A stretch of 64,000 bases of DNA from Agaribacterium haliotis (GTDB taxonomy: Bacteria > Pseudomonadota > Gammaproteobacteria > Pseudomonadales > Cellvibrionaceae): the NCBI RefSeq assembly GCF_002312815.1, contig NZ_NKQJ01000004.1, forward strand, positions 124,001 to 188,000. Reading direction: 5' to 3'. Position numbers and translations under genes: made by a program. Below are positions 1 through 7,062 of this stretch, piece after piece; position 1 is the first letter of the stretch; each line of letters opens with the position of its first letter. The notes under the pieces are model-generated. The model did no database searches, had not been told where the DNA came from, and saw nothing but the letters and a program-made list of their open reading frames with translations.

Positions 1-176
1 GCGATAGTGTGTCGTTTATTCTGTGCATATACTGATAGTTGCTAAGAGCTCTCTCGGGAGCATTATTGTGCTCGATTCAGCCTGAATTTTCTCGTTCCAG
101 GCTTTTTATTAAAACCCATTGTTTAGCGCAAGGCGCGTTAAACCGGCCCGAGTGGGCCAGACGTCAGAGGCAAGTT

Positions 177-1211
177 ATGGATATTACGGAGTTACTCGCT
201 TTTTCTGCCAAGCAGGGCGCGTCGGATTTGCATCTAAGTGCCGGTTTGCCGCCGATGATCCGCGTAGATGGCGATGTGCGCCGAATCAATGTGCCACCAA
301 TGAAGCACAAACAAGTTCACGGTCTGATCTATGAGATCATGAACGATAAACAGCGCAAAGACTACGAAGAGTTCCTCGAAACCGATTTTTCATTTGAAGT
401 GCCTGGTGTCGCCCGCTTCAGGGTAAATGCCTTTAACCAGCACCGCGGCGCCGGAGCCGTATTTCGTACGATTCCATCGAAGGTATTGACGATGGAAGAG
501 CTGGGCATGGGGCAAGTGTTTAGAGATATCTGCGCCGTACCGCGAGGCTTGGTGTTGGTGACGGGGCCAACCGGCTCCGGTAAGTCAACGACCCTTGCGG
601 CGATGATGGACTTTATTAACGAGTCTAAATACGAACATATTCTGACCATCGAAGACCCCATCGAATTTGTGCACGAAAGTAAAAAGTGCCTGGTGAACCA
701 GCGCGAGGTGCACAAAGATACGCACGGGTTTGCTGAAGCTCTGCGCTCGGCTTTGCGTGAAGACCCCGATATTATTCTTGTTGGTGAGATGCGAGATCTG
801 GAAACTATTCGCCTGGCCCTGACGGCAGCGGAGACGGGGCACTTGGTATTTGGCACCTTGCACACCACGTCTGCGGCAAAAACGATTGACCGGGTTGTCG
901 ACGTCTTCCCAGCGGCGGAAAAAGACATGGTGCGCTCCATGCTCTCTGAGTCACTGCAGGCGGTTATTTCGCAGACGCTGCTGAAGCGTTCGGGTGGTGG
1001 CCGGGTCGCCGCACATGAAATTATGCGCGGTACACCGGCCATTCGTAACTTGATTCGTGAAGACAAGGTCGCGCAAATGTACTCTGCCATTCAGACTGGC
1101 GGTTCACTTGGCATGCAGACTATGGATCAGTGCCTCGCTGACTTGGTGGAGCGCCGTATTGTTACCCGCGATATCGCCAAAGAAAAAGCAAAGATGCCCG
1201 AAAACTTCTAA
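177..1211 (+). CDS. pilT: Type IV pilus retraction ATPase PilT
   Basis: Hexameric cytoplasmic ATPase that powers pilus retraction and twitching. The 344-residue product starts MDITELLAFS, the usual PilT beginning and length. An in-frame open stretch reaches back to base 39, but those 46 residues do not resemble the family, and an AGAGG ribosome site lies just before the ATG at 177. Visible motifs: Walker A GPTGSGKS at about residues 130-137, the Walker B region DPDIILVGEMRD, His-box type residues in GTLHTT, and the C-terminal AIRNLIRE motif needed for retraction. pilU follows 44 bases downstream, as in Pseudomonas, so the two are probably cotranscribed. The upstream 176 bases hold no other gene that I can support. 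Confidence 0.97.
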   Translation: MDITELLAFSAKQGASDLHLSAGLPPMIRVDGDVRRINVPPMKHKQVHGLIYEIMNDKQRKDYEEFLETDFSFEVPGVARFRVNAFNQHRGAGAVFRTIPSKVLTMEELGMGQVFRDICAVPRGLVLVTGPTGSGKSTTLAAMMDFINESKYEHILTIEDPIEFVHESKKCLVNQREVHKDTHGFAEALRSALREDPDIILVGEMRDLETIRLALTAAETGHLVFGTLHTTSAAKTIDRVVDVFPAAEKDMVRSMLSESLQAVISQTLLKRSGGGRVAAHEIMRGTPAIRNLIREDKVAQMYSAIQTGGSLGMQTMDQCLADLVERRIVTRDIAKEKAKMPENF

Positions 1212-1255
1212 CACGGTCTAAATTATAAAAAGCTGCTGAGCTACGGGAAAAAATT

Positions 1256-2398
1256 ATGGAACTCGATCGCCTGCTGTCACTGATGGTTGAGAAAAAAGCC
1301 TCGGATCTGTTTATTACTGCAGGCGTTCCGCCATCCATTAAGGTGCACGGCCGCATTGTGCCGGTCAGTTCAACTCCTCTGTCGCCGGAAAAAGCGCGAG
1401 AGACGGTGCTGTCGGTGATGAACGAGCGCCAGCGCAAAGAGTTTGTCGAAAACAAAGAGTTGAACTTTGCCATCTCCGCCCGCGGTGTCGGCCGCTTTCG
1501 TACATCGGCGTTTTTCCAGCGCAATCTCGCCGGCATGGTGTTGCGGCGGATTGAAACTCAGATCCCCCAGATCGATGAGCTCGGCCTGCCTGAGGTAATC
1601 AAAGAGCTGGCCATGACCAAGCGCGGCCTGGTGATTTTTGTTGGGGCGACTGGAACCGGTAAATCAACCTCGCTGGCGGCGATGATCGGCCACCGCAATC
1701 GCAATTCAAAGGGCCATATTATTTCGATTGAGGACCCGATTGAATTTATCCATCAGCACGACGGCTGTGTAATTACTCAGCGCGAAGTCGGTATTGATAC
1801 TGAGAGTTTTGAAATTGCTCTGAAAAATACCCTGCGTCAGGCTCCGGATGTTATCCTCATTGGCGAGGTGCGTTCACGCGAGACCATGGATCACGCTATC
1901 GCGTTTGCTGAAACTGGTCACCTTTGCCTCTGTACTTTGCACGCGAACAATGCCAACCAGGCGCTCGATCGCATTATTCACTTCTTCCCGGCCGATCGCC
2001 ACGAGCAGCTGTGGATGGATTTGAGCTTGAACCTCAAGGGCATTGTCGCTCAGCAGTTGGTGCCTACCCCCGATGGCAATGGTCGCCGAGCTTGTCTCGA
2101 AGTCTTTTTAAATACGCCGCTGGCTTCGGATTTAATTCGCAAAGGCGCCGTGCACGAGCTTAAAGACTTGATGAAGCGCTCGACCGAGGTCGGCATGCAA
2201 ACCTTTGATCAGGCGCTGTATGAGTTGTACGACGCCGGTGAGATCACCTATGAGGATGCCTTGAGTCATGCGGATTCACCGAATGATCTGCGCCTGCGCA
2301 TCAAACTCGGCTCGGAGACAGATTCCGAATACTTGTCGAATGCAGCGGATGAGCTTGAGGTTGAGGCCGAAGATACAGGCGGTTTCCGCCGCTTTTAA
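1256..2398 (+). CDS. pilU: PilT-dependent retraction ATPase PilU
   Basis: Second retraction ATPase, a PilT paralogue that works with PilT under load. The product has 380 residues, the usual PilU length. It shows the ATPase core: Walker A GATGTGKST near residue 130, DPIEFIHQ, DVILIGEVRSRETM, and a C-terminal acidic tail (ELEVEAEDTGG) that PilT lacks. The AIRNLIRE motif is replaced by a diverged LASDLIRKG stretch, which distinguishes PilU from PilT. It sits 44 bases after pilT on the same strand and converges with yqgF, whose stop lies 22 bases beyond the pilU stop. Confidence 0.96.
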   Translation: MELDRLLSLMVEKKASDLFITAGVPPSIKVHGRIVPVSSTPLSPEKARETVLSVMNERQRKEFVENKELNFAISARGVGRFRTSAFFQRNLAGMVLRRIETQIPQIDELGLPEVIKELAMTKRGLVIFVGATGTGKSTSLAAMIGHRNRNSKGHIISIEDPIEFIHQHDGCVITQREVGIDTESFEIALKNTLRQAPDVILIGEVRSRETMDHAIAFAETGHLCLCTLHANNANQALDRIIHFFPADRHEQLWMDLSLNLKGIVAQQLVPTPDGNGRRACLEVFLNTPLASDLIRKGAVHELKDLMKRSTEVGMQTFDQALYELYDAGEITYEDALSHADSPNDLRLRIKLGSETDSEYLSNAADELEVEAEDTGGFRRF

Positions 2399-2420
2399 AC
2401 TCGGAGCTGACCGGGGCCAA

Positions 2421-2846
2421 TCAGTGGCCCTGATTCCACCAATCCTCAATTAATACGCTGGCGGCCAGTGAGTCGATTGGGCGCTCGCCGTAATTTCCCC
2501 TGTGGCCCTGGCTAAGGGCAATTTCTTTGGCTTCTCGGGTGCTCAAGCGCTCATCAACCATACTCACTTGCACGCCATAACGCCCGTGCAGACGATTGCC
2601 GAACTTTCTCGCGCGCGCGCTCATGTCGCTGTCAGTGCCGTCCATATTCAAGGGCAGGCCGACGAGTACGCGAGATGGTTTCCATTCATCCAGTAGCGCG
2701 GATACAAGTTTCCAGTCGGGTACACCGTCGCGCGCTTTCAGTGCTTGTAGAGGGCGGGCGCTGTGGCTGAGGGCTTGGCCTATGGCGACACCAATGTTTT
2801 TCAGGCCGTAATCAAAGGCCAGAACATAACCGTTGTCGTGTTGCAT
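2421..2846 (-). CDS. yqgF: RuvX/YqgF pre-16S rRNA nuclease
   Basis: RNase H-fold nuclease of the RuvX/YqgF family. The protein is implicated in 16S rRNA 5' end maturation and was earlier proposed as a Holliday junction resolvase. The 141-residue length is normal. Motifs: the N-terminal acidic strand AFDYGLKNIGVAIG, the VGLPLNMDGT loop, the VDERLSTREA segment and a C-terminal DSLAASVLIEDW with the last acidic residue. Its ATG overlaps the yqgE stop by one base (TAATG), so translation is probably coupled. It is the last gene of gshB-tonB-yqgE-yqgF, the order found beside the pil-chp cluster of Pseudomonas aeruginosa. Confidence 0.95.
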   Translation of the reverse strand: MQHDNGYVLAFDYGLKNIGVAIGQALSHSARPLQALKARDGVPDWKLVSALLDEWKPSRVLVGLPLNMDGTDSDMSARARKFGNRLHGRYGVQVSMVDERLSTREAKEIALSQGHRGNYGERPIDSLAASVLIEDWWNQGH

Positions 2847-3430
2847 TAGGCGTGGCCGGCAGCGGAAGAGATTAAGTTGAGATCGACACCGAGGGCTTGC
2901 GCGGCGGCATTCCAGCGCTGCTCTGTCGGTGTATCAAAGATAATGGCATTGTCTGCAGGCATGGTCAGCCACATATTGTTACTGAGCTCTTCTTCGAGCT
3001 GTCCTGCACTCCAGCCTGCGTAACCAAGTGCGAGTTGTGCACCGCTTGGGCCCTGGTTATTGGCCATGGCTTCGACTATATCTTTGGAGGCTGTTAAGCA
3101 GATATCGGGGGTGATGCGCAGGGTGCTTTCCCAGTGGCCTTCGTCGCGATGCAGCACCAGGCCCTGTTGAGAATTAACTGGGCCGCCAGCTAACACATGG
3201 GCGTCACTTAGCGCGGGGCTGCTTTCGAGCTGCAGTTGCTGGAAAACGTCGCTTAAGTTGATGCCGAGGGGCTGGTTGATAATAAGGCCCATCGCGCCAT
3301 TTTTATTGTGGTCACAGATAAAGGTGAGGCTGTGAGAAAAAAGGGAGTCGTCAAGGCCCGGCATGGCAATCAAAAACTGATTGCGCAGGCTCTCGCACTT
3401 ATCGATCGTAAAGCTGGTTTTCTCGGTCAT
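2846..3430 (-). CDS. yqgE: YqgE/AlgH family protein (UPF0301)
   Basis: 194-residue member of the YqgE/AlgH (DUF179) family, whose biochemical role is not established. The family signature is clear: NQFLIAMPGLDDSLFSHSLTFICDHNKNGAMGLIINQPL near the N terminus, VLAGGPV in the middle, and LGYAGWSAGQLEEEL toward the end. It overlaps yqgF by one base and lies downstream of tonB in the same operon. The name AlgH comes from an old proposed link to alginate regulation in Pseudomonas; nothing here supports that role directly. Confidence 0.95.
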   Translation of the reverse strand: MTEKTSFTIDKCESLRNQFLIAMPGLDDSLFSHSLTFICDHNKNGAMGLIINQPLGINLSDVFQQLQLESSPALSDAHVLAGGPVNSQQGLVLHRDEGHWESTLRITPDICLTASKDIVEAMANNQGPSGAQLALGYAGWSAGQLEEELSNNMWLTMPADNAIIFDTPTEQRWNAAAQALGVDLNLISSAAGHA

Positions 3431-3496
3431 AATACGCTCCCGTTATAGCTTCATTATGGGGCCGCACGGCGCAAAAGCAACACTTTCAGTAAGTAC

Positions 3497-4363
3497 TCAA
3501 TGGCTGGTACTCAAGCCGCCGATTTCGAAGTTCCAGGTGCGAATAATCTCGAATAGATCGGTTTGTTTTTTGATCTCCGGGGGGAAAGGGTCGAAGGGGG
3601 AGGCGAGACGAACAATGCGCAGCGCTGCTTGATCTAGCATTTTATAACCCGAACTTTCGAGCAGCTCGACGCGCGCAACACTGCCATCTGGGCGCACGCT
3701 GACACTCAGGCGTAAAGATCCGAAGGTGTTGCTGCGTCGGGCTTCTTCGGGAAAGTTGTCGGTGCCTATACGCTCGACTTTCTGGCTCCAGCGATTGTAG
3801 TACGCCGCTTCTTCCGAACTTTTCGTTGAGGTGGAGGTAAAGCGTTTAATGCGCGGCTTGTTCGCCAGGGTTTGTTTTTCCTGATCAAGCTTGGCCTGCA
3901 GGCTGGCCATCTTGCGCTTTAGTTCCATCAGGCGATCCTGCTCCTGCTGGCCGTCGTGTTGATTTTGTTGTTTTTCAGTATCTTGGCGACTGACTTTGCG
4001 AGCCCGCTCGTTGTTGCTGTCGAGCAGTTCCGTTTCCGGTTTTGGTTGGGCGGCGGCCTGCTGCTGCGGCAGGGGGTTGACTTGGTTGATATTGACATCG
4101 GCAATTTGCGCGAGCTCGGTGGTTTTTAGCTCCTTTACTTCGTCGGCACTGCCGCTGGCTTCCTGATTGTGCTGGGCGAGAAAGTCGGCTTTATCGGGTG
4201 CCTTTGCGCTTTTGTGGGTAGCGAGGGTAATGTTGAGCGTCGGTGCGAGCTTGTCACTCTTGTTGATTGAAAAGCTAATGCCAAAAATCAACAGCGCATG
4301 CAGGGCTAGAGCTAAAAAAATTGTAAAACTGAGCCTGTCGGCGCTGTTGTGTTGATGATCCAT
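3497..4363 (-). CDS. TonB-family energy transducer (TonB3-like)
   Basis: 288-residue TonB-like protein. It has a short cytoplasmic start, one membrane segment (about residues 13-32, FTIFLALALHALLIFGISF), a long polar periplasmic spacer with a Gln/Lys-rich coiled-coil stretch (about 125-170), and a C-terminal TonB domain (GSLRLSVSVRPDGSVARVELLESSG). The Pro-rich spacer of classical TonB is missing. Position between gshB and yqgE next to pilG matches Pseudomonas aeruginosa tonB3 (PA0406), which is needed for twitching motility, so a role in pilus function is more likely than iron uptake. Its start overlaps the gshB stop (TAATG). Confidence 0.85.
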   Translation of the reverse strand: MDHQHNSADRLSFTIFLALALHALLIFGISFSINKSDKLAPTLNITLATHKSAKAPDKADFLAQHNQEASGSADEVKELKTTELAQIADVNINQVNPLPQQQAAAQPKPETELLDSNNERARKVSRQDTEKQQNQHDGQQEQDRLMELKRKMASLQAKLDQEKQTLANKPRIKRFTSTSTKSSEEAAYYNRWSQKVERIGTDNFPEEARRSNTFGSLRLSVSVRPDGSVARVELLESSGYKMLDQAALRIVRLASPFDPFPPEIKKQTDLFEIIRTWNFEIGGLSTSH

Positions 4364-5316
4364 TAGTTGCGCAGCGCCTCAATAGCCAGCATCAAGCGCT
4401 CACCTATGCGCGTATCGTAGGCGGCGTCTATTTCGCGCACGCAGGTTGGGCTGGTTACGTTAATTTCCGTAAGGTAGTCGCCGATAATATCGAGGCCAAC
4501 AAACAGCAGGCCTTTCGCTTTCAGTGTTGGCGCGACTTGCTCGACAATCCACTGATCGCGCTCGCTCAGGGCCTGAGGGCGACCGCTGCCACCGGCGGCG
4601 AGGTTGCCCCGGCTTTCGCCAGAGGCGGGAATGCGGGCCAGCGCGTAAGGCACGGCCTCACCATCGACAACAAGTACACGCTTGTCGCCGTGTTTTATTT
4701 CCGGCAGGTACTTTTGCGCCATGATGAAGCTGCTGCCGTGATTGGTCAGCGTCTCGAGGATAACACTGACATTGCTGTCGTCGCTTTTACAGCGGAATAT
4801 GCCGGCGCCACCCATGCCGTCGAGCGGTTTAAAAATGACATCGCCGTGCTCGCGGTGAAAATCTCTCAGCATGCCGGCTTCGCGGGCTACAAGTACAGGC
4901 GGGCAGCACTGGGGAAATTGTGTGGCAAAGATCTTTTCGTTGCAGTCGCGTAGACTCTGAGCCTTGTTGACGACCAGGCAGCCCTCTTGCTCTGCTCGCT
5001 CGAGTACATAGGTTGCGTATATGTACTCGCTATCAAACGGCGGGTCTTTGCGCATCAGAATGACATCCAGCTCAGCCATCGCCTGGTTTTCGCTTTCGCC
5101 CAGTTCGTACCATCGCTCGGCATCGTTCCACACTTTTAAAGGCCTAAGCTTAGCTTGGGCCCGGCCCTGACTGAGGTAGATATCTTGCATTTCCATATAA
5201 AACAAGCTGTGCCCGCGTTCAGCTGCGGCCAATAGCAGGGCTAACGAGCTATCTTTTTTAAAGCTGATGTCGGCGATGGGATCCATGATAATGCCGATTT
5301 TGAGTGCTTGGCTCAC
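4363..5316 (-). CDS. gshB: Glutathione synthetase
   Basis: Joins gamma-glutamylcysteine and glycine with ATP, the second step of glutathione synthesis, in the cytoplasm. I choose the GTG at 5316, giving 317 residues, the standard length. An AGGAG site lies upstream, and the product then begins (M)SQALKIGIIMDPIADI like its relatives; the ATG at 5394 would add 26 residues with no family match. ATP-grasp features: DVIFKPLDGMGGAGIFR (about 155-171), KHGDKRVLVVDGE, and the C-terminal EINVTSPTCVREID. It is first in the gshB-tonB-yqgE-yqgF operon and is divergent from pilG. Confidence 0.96.
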   Translation of the reverse strand: MSQALKIGIIMDPIADISFKKDSSLALLLAAAERGHSLFYMEMQDIYLSQGRAQAKLRPLKVWNDAERWYELGESENQAMAELDVILMRKDPPFDSEYIYATYVLERAEQEGCLVVNKAQSLRDCNEKIFATQFPQCCPPVLVAREAGMLRDFHREHGDVIFKPLDGMGGAGIFRCKSDDSNVSVILETLTNHGSSFIMAQKYLPEIKHGDKRVLVVDGEAVPYALARIPASGESRGNLAAGGSGRPQALSERDQWIVEQVAPTLKAKGLLFVGLDIIGDYLTEINVTSPTCVREIDAAYDTRIGERLMLAIEALRN

Positions 5317-5542
5317 TGCTGGGACTCCTGCGGGCTGGGTGTCAGTTGAATATGGTGCCAAAATTAAATTGGCGCTAAAAGAAATTTTGGGCAATTATAG
5401 TTTTGGCTAGTTTGATTCGGAAGCCTGTCTCAAATTTTTATATGAGCTTGGAATAAAGCGATTTTTCTATTTTTTTCAAGCGTTTATGGATTAAACTGCA
5501 GACATATGTTAAAAGTTTGCACGCGCAATTTTGTGATGCGTG

Positions 5543-5577
5543 TAGCTTAAGCTAGGTTGAACAGTCTTTGTTCAGCC
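5543..5577 (+). promoter_or_regulatory. Palindrome and leader hairpin upstream of pilG
   Basis: A perfect 12-base palindrome, TAGCTTAAGCTA (5543-5554), is followed at once by a stem-loop: GGTTGAACA (5555-5563), 5-base loop, TGTTCAGCC (5569-5577), with one G-U pair. Both lie 28-62 bases before the pilG ATG, in the 289-base AT-rich gap between divergent gshB and pilG. An operator for the pil-chp operon or a structured 5' leader are both possible. No promoter hexamers could be fixed with confidence. Confidence 0.45.
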
Positions 5578-5605
5578 GGAAATTTCATTTAGTAAGGTCA
5601 GCACT

Positions 5606-5989
5606 ATGGAAGCCAATCTCGAGCACCTCAAAGTGATGGTGATTGATGATAGTAAAACCATTCGCAGAACAGCTGAAACGCTGCTGAAAAAAGTTGGATG
5701 TACGGTGGTTACGGCAACCGATGGCTTTGATGCTCTGGCGAAAATCGCTGATACTCGCCCGAACATCATCTTTGTAGATATTATGATGCCGCGCCTCGAC
5801 GGTTACCAAACCTGCGCGCTTATCAAGAACAACAGTGAGTTCAAATCCACACCTGTCATCATGTTGTCCAGTAAGGACGGTCTTTTCGATAAAGCCAAAG
5901 GGCGCATCGTCGGCTCTGATCAATACCTCACCAAGCCTTTTAGCAAAGGCGAGCTTATCGGCGCAATTGAAGCGCACATCGGTAGCTAA
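5606..5989 (+). CDS. pilG: Twitching motility response regulator PilG
   Basis: Single-domain CheY-like receiver of the Pil-Chp system, 127 residues. It accepts phosphate from ChpA and controls pilus extension and cAMP levels in Pseudomonas. Receiver residues are all present: the acidic pair in VMVIDDSKT, the phospho-acceptor Asp in FVDIMMPRLDG (about residue 58), Ser/Thr in MLSSKDG and Lys in LTKPFSK. It is the first gene of pilGHIJK-chpABC. pilH follows after 40 bases. A longer frame that starts inside pilG belongs to the pilH reading frame and is not a separate gene. Confidence 0.97.
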   Translation: MEANLEHLKVMVIDDSKTIRRTAETLLKKVGCTVVTATDGFDALAKIADTRPNIIFVDIMMPRLDGYQTCALIKNNSEFKSTPVIMLSSKDGLFDKAKGRIVGSDQYLTKPFSKGELIGAIEAHIGS

Positions 5990-6029
5990 TCACCGCAACT
6001 ACTCCAAAAGATATCTAGCGAGACAAAAC

Positions 6030-6392
6030 ATGGCGAAAATTCTAATTGTTGATGATTCCCCAACGGAAACTTACAAGCTCAGCGGTGTGCTCGAGAGAAA
6101 TGGTCATACGGTTATTACGGCCGTCAATGGTGAAGACGGCGTTGCCACCGCCAAGCAGGAACTACCCGATTTAGTACTTATGGATATTGTTATGCCGGGC
6201 CTCAATGGTTTTCAGGCAACACGTCAACTTAGCAAGGCGCCAGAGACGGCCAACATTCCCGTGATTATTGTCACAACAAAAGATCAGGAAACCGATCGTG
6301 TTTGGGGCATGCGCCAAGGGGCCAAAGCCTATTTGACGAAACCCATCGATGAAAAAGAATTGATGAGTACCATCTCCAAGCTGGGAGGCTAA
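6030..6392 (+). CDS. pilH: Twitching motility response regulator PilH
   Basis: Second CheY-like receiver of Pil-Chp, 120 residues. It is thought to act as a phosphate sink and to favour pilus retraction, opposing PilG. The start at 6030 (MAKILIVDDSPTE) gives the normal length and N terminus; an in-frame open stretch upstream overlaps pilG and is rejected. Receiver residues: IVDDSPTE, LMDIVMPGLNG with the acceptor Asp near residue 52, VTTKDQETD and LTKPIDEKEL. pilI begins 5 bases after its stop. Confidence 0.97.
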   Translation: MAKILIVDDSPTETYKLSGVLERNGHTVITAVNGEDGVATAKQELPDLVLMDIVMPGLNGFQATRQLSKAPETANIPVIIVTTKDQETDRVWGMRQGAKAYLTKPIDEKELMSTISKLGG

Positions 6393-6397
6393 GCTGC

Positions 6398-6940
6398 ATG
6401 GCGCAAGCGCCTTTTCAAGCCCTTGTTAACCTGGCCAAACAGTGTCAAAAAGCTGCGCAAGAGCTACCTGCCAAAATTGAATCCGCGCCCCGCTGGAGTG
6501 GGCTCGGATTTTTGCTTATGGGGCAGCGCTTTATTGCCCCTTTGGGGCAGGTGGCTGAAATTCTTGAGGTTCCTGGGCACACGCGTCTGCCCGGTGTCCA
6601 GCCTTGGGTTATCGGCCTGTCAAATGTGCGTGGCCGCCTGTTGCCGCTGATTGACCTGCCTATGTTTTTGGGGGCGCAACTAGGTTTACAGCGACGCAAT
6701 CACCGAGTCCTGGTGTTTGATAGTGGCGATATTTTTTCAGGTTTAATGATTGAGCGTTCGCTGGGCATGCAACATTTTGAGCTCGGCCAGCACAGCGCGG
6801 AACAGGACGAGCAGGTTCCAGATTTGATTAAGTCTTATCTCGAAGGCTCTTATGTCGATGCGCAAGAGCAGCGCTGGAACGTAATTGATTTAAATAAATT
6901 GGCGGCCGATGCGCGTTTTGCTAACGCGTCTCTGCTCTAA
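6398..6940 (+). CDS. pilI: CheW-like adaptor PilI
   Basis: 180-residue CheW-domain protein that couples the chemoreceptor PilJ to the kinase ChpA. CheW features include FLLMGQRFIAPLGQVAEIL, the conserved WVIGLSNVRGRLLPLIDL core and RVLVFDSGDIFSGLMIERSLGM. The N-terminal 40 residues form a family-typical helical extension. It lies between pilH (5 bases upstream) and pilJ (122 bases downstream). That gap contains a short GC hairpin (GGCCGACC/GGTTGG) but no convincing terminator, so the operon probably continues. Confidence 0.95.
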   Translation: MAQAPFQALVNLAKQCQKAAQELPAKIESAPRWSGLGFLLMGQRFIAPLGQVAEILEVPGHTRLPGVQPWVIGLSNVRGRLLPLIDLPMFLGAQLGLQRRNHRVLVFDSGDIFSGLMIERSLGMQHFELGQHSAEQDEQVPDLIKSYLEGSYVDAQEQRWNVIDLNKLAADARFANASLL

Positions 6941-7062
6941 CAGGCCCGGCGACATACGCAGGGCTGGCCTCGTTTGAGGTGGATGATTTAGCGGGTGCGA
7001 TGCACTCACAAAAATGAAAAGGCCGACCTTCGGTTGGTTGAGTTACACGCTTGGGAGCGCTT

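Noticed and set aside
39-176. N-terminal extension of PilT
   Set aside because: The 46 residues have no family match; the ATG at 177 has a ribosome site and gives the standard PilT length and start.
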